Source: Sphingobacterium multivorum
Lineage (GTDB): Bacteria > Bacteroidota > Bacteroidia > Sphingobacteriales > Sphingobacteriaceae
Assembly: GCF_039511225.1 (NCBI RefSeq)
Contig: NZ_CP154261.1
Location: 1,550,001 to 1,614,000, forward strand
Length of the DNA stretch: 64,000 bases
Direction of reading: 5' to 3'
Part shown: in pieces, positions 63,784 through 64,000 of the stretch
How the letters are laid out: each line of letters starts with the position of its first letter
How positions within the stretch are numbered: the stretch's first letter is position 1
Position numbers and translations under genes: made by a program
Notes under the pieces: generated by a model
Seen by the model: the letters and a program-made list of their open reading frames with translations, nothing else
What the model was told of the DNA's origin: nothing
The model's database searches: none

Positions 63784-64000
63784 TTAAAAACTATTGCTCA
63801 TTTGGAACATCGGTAGGTACATGGCGATAAGGATCAAGCCAACGACCAGCCCTAAAAAGATAATAATAAAGGGTTCCAGCAGGCTGGAAAGGGTGGAGGT
63901 CTTGTATTCCACTTCTTCCGTCAGCTGGGTTGCTATCTTTTCAAAGAAAAAATCCAACCGGTTCACCTCCTCACCAACACGGATAAGCTGGACGGTCTTG
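63784..64000 (-). CDS. Type II secretion inner-membrane platform protein (GspF/PilC-like), C-terminal part
   Basis: Only the last about 72 residues are inside the window; the frame runs past the right edge. IRVGEEVNRLDFFFEKIATQ, then EEVEYKTSTLSSLLEPFIII, a membrane helix (FLGLVVGLILIAMYLPMF) and a final QMSNSF match the C-terminus of GspF/PilC proteins closely. It is on the strand opposite to the other secretion genes. The platform protein connects the ATPase to the growing pseudopilus. Confidence 0.85.
   Translation of the reverse strand, partial: KTVQLIRVGEEVNRLDFFFEKIATQLTEEVEYKTSTLSSLLEPFIIIFLGLVVGLILIAMYLPMFQMSNSF

Overview
The window looks like a chromosomal segment of a Bacteroidota bacterium, most likely Sphingobacteriaceae (Sphingobacterium or a close relative). 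The reasons are paired SusC/SusD genes, Bacteroidota promoter boxes (TTG / TAnnTTTG), long secreted DUF6443-type Rhs proteins, stand-alone LytTR and AraC regulators, and about 40% G+C by eye. No rRNA, tRNA or CRISPR array was seen. Family names come from reading the translated sequences; no database was searched.

Layout. (1) 0-5.2 kb: a TlpA-like thiol oxidoreductase, a SusC receptor and a SusD lipoprotein, tightly packed. (2) 5.2-9.9 kb: small regulators and membrane proteins, including a Crp-like regulator, a membrane protein paired with a LytTR DNA-binding protein, a probably frameshifted small membrane protein, and an AraC regulator. (3) 10.2-19.0 kb: a nutrient-uptake operon of SusC, SusD, a lipoprotein ending in a DUF4859-like domain, a DUF5007-like lipoprotein, and a DUF6055-like zinc metallopeptidase that also ends in DUF4859. 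It has no recognisable glycoside hydrolase, so protein or glycoprotein may be the substrate. (4) 19.8-23.5 kb: an array of four related small lipoproteins, separated by decayed toxin tails, plus other orphan immunity-like genes and gene fragments. (5) 23.8-45.6 kb: two Rhs loci. Each has a TcB-like first protein and an Rhs-core protein with a variable toxin tip and an immunity gene. They are interspersed with secreted proteins sharing one C-terminal tail-fibre-like module and with a beta-helix protein. (6) 45.6-53.9 kb: two related copies of a compact mobile element (divergent XRE regulator; SymE-like protein, AAA ATPase, two tyrosine recombinases in overlapping frames). An orphan Rhs tip with its immunity gene lies between them. 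(7) 54.1-64.0 kb: a type II secretion-like gene set (pseudopilin, prepilin peptidase, GspE, secretin, GspL-like, GspM-like, and gspF on the opposite strand running off the window), followed on both arms by more of the tail-fibre-like secreted proteins.

Main interpretation. Regions 4 to 6 form one polymorphic-toxin neighbourhood in which tips and immunity genes have been swapped, stacked and left as orphans. Both copies of the SymE/ATPase/recombinase element sit directly after a toxin-immunity pair, and the first copy separates an Rhs tip from any full-length Rhs gene. The element could be a carrier or reshuffler of Rhs toxin cassettes. This is the most novel-looking system here, but the role is inferred from position and gene content only. 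Region 7 and the tail-fibre-like proteins may together be a secretion system and its surface-exposed substrates.
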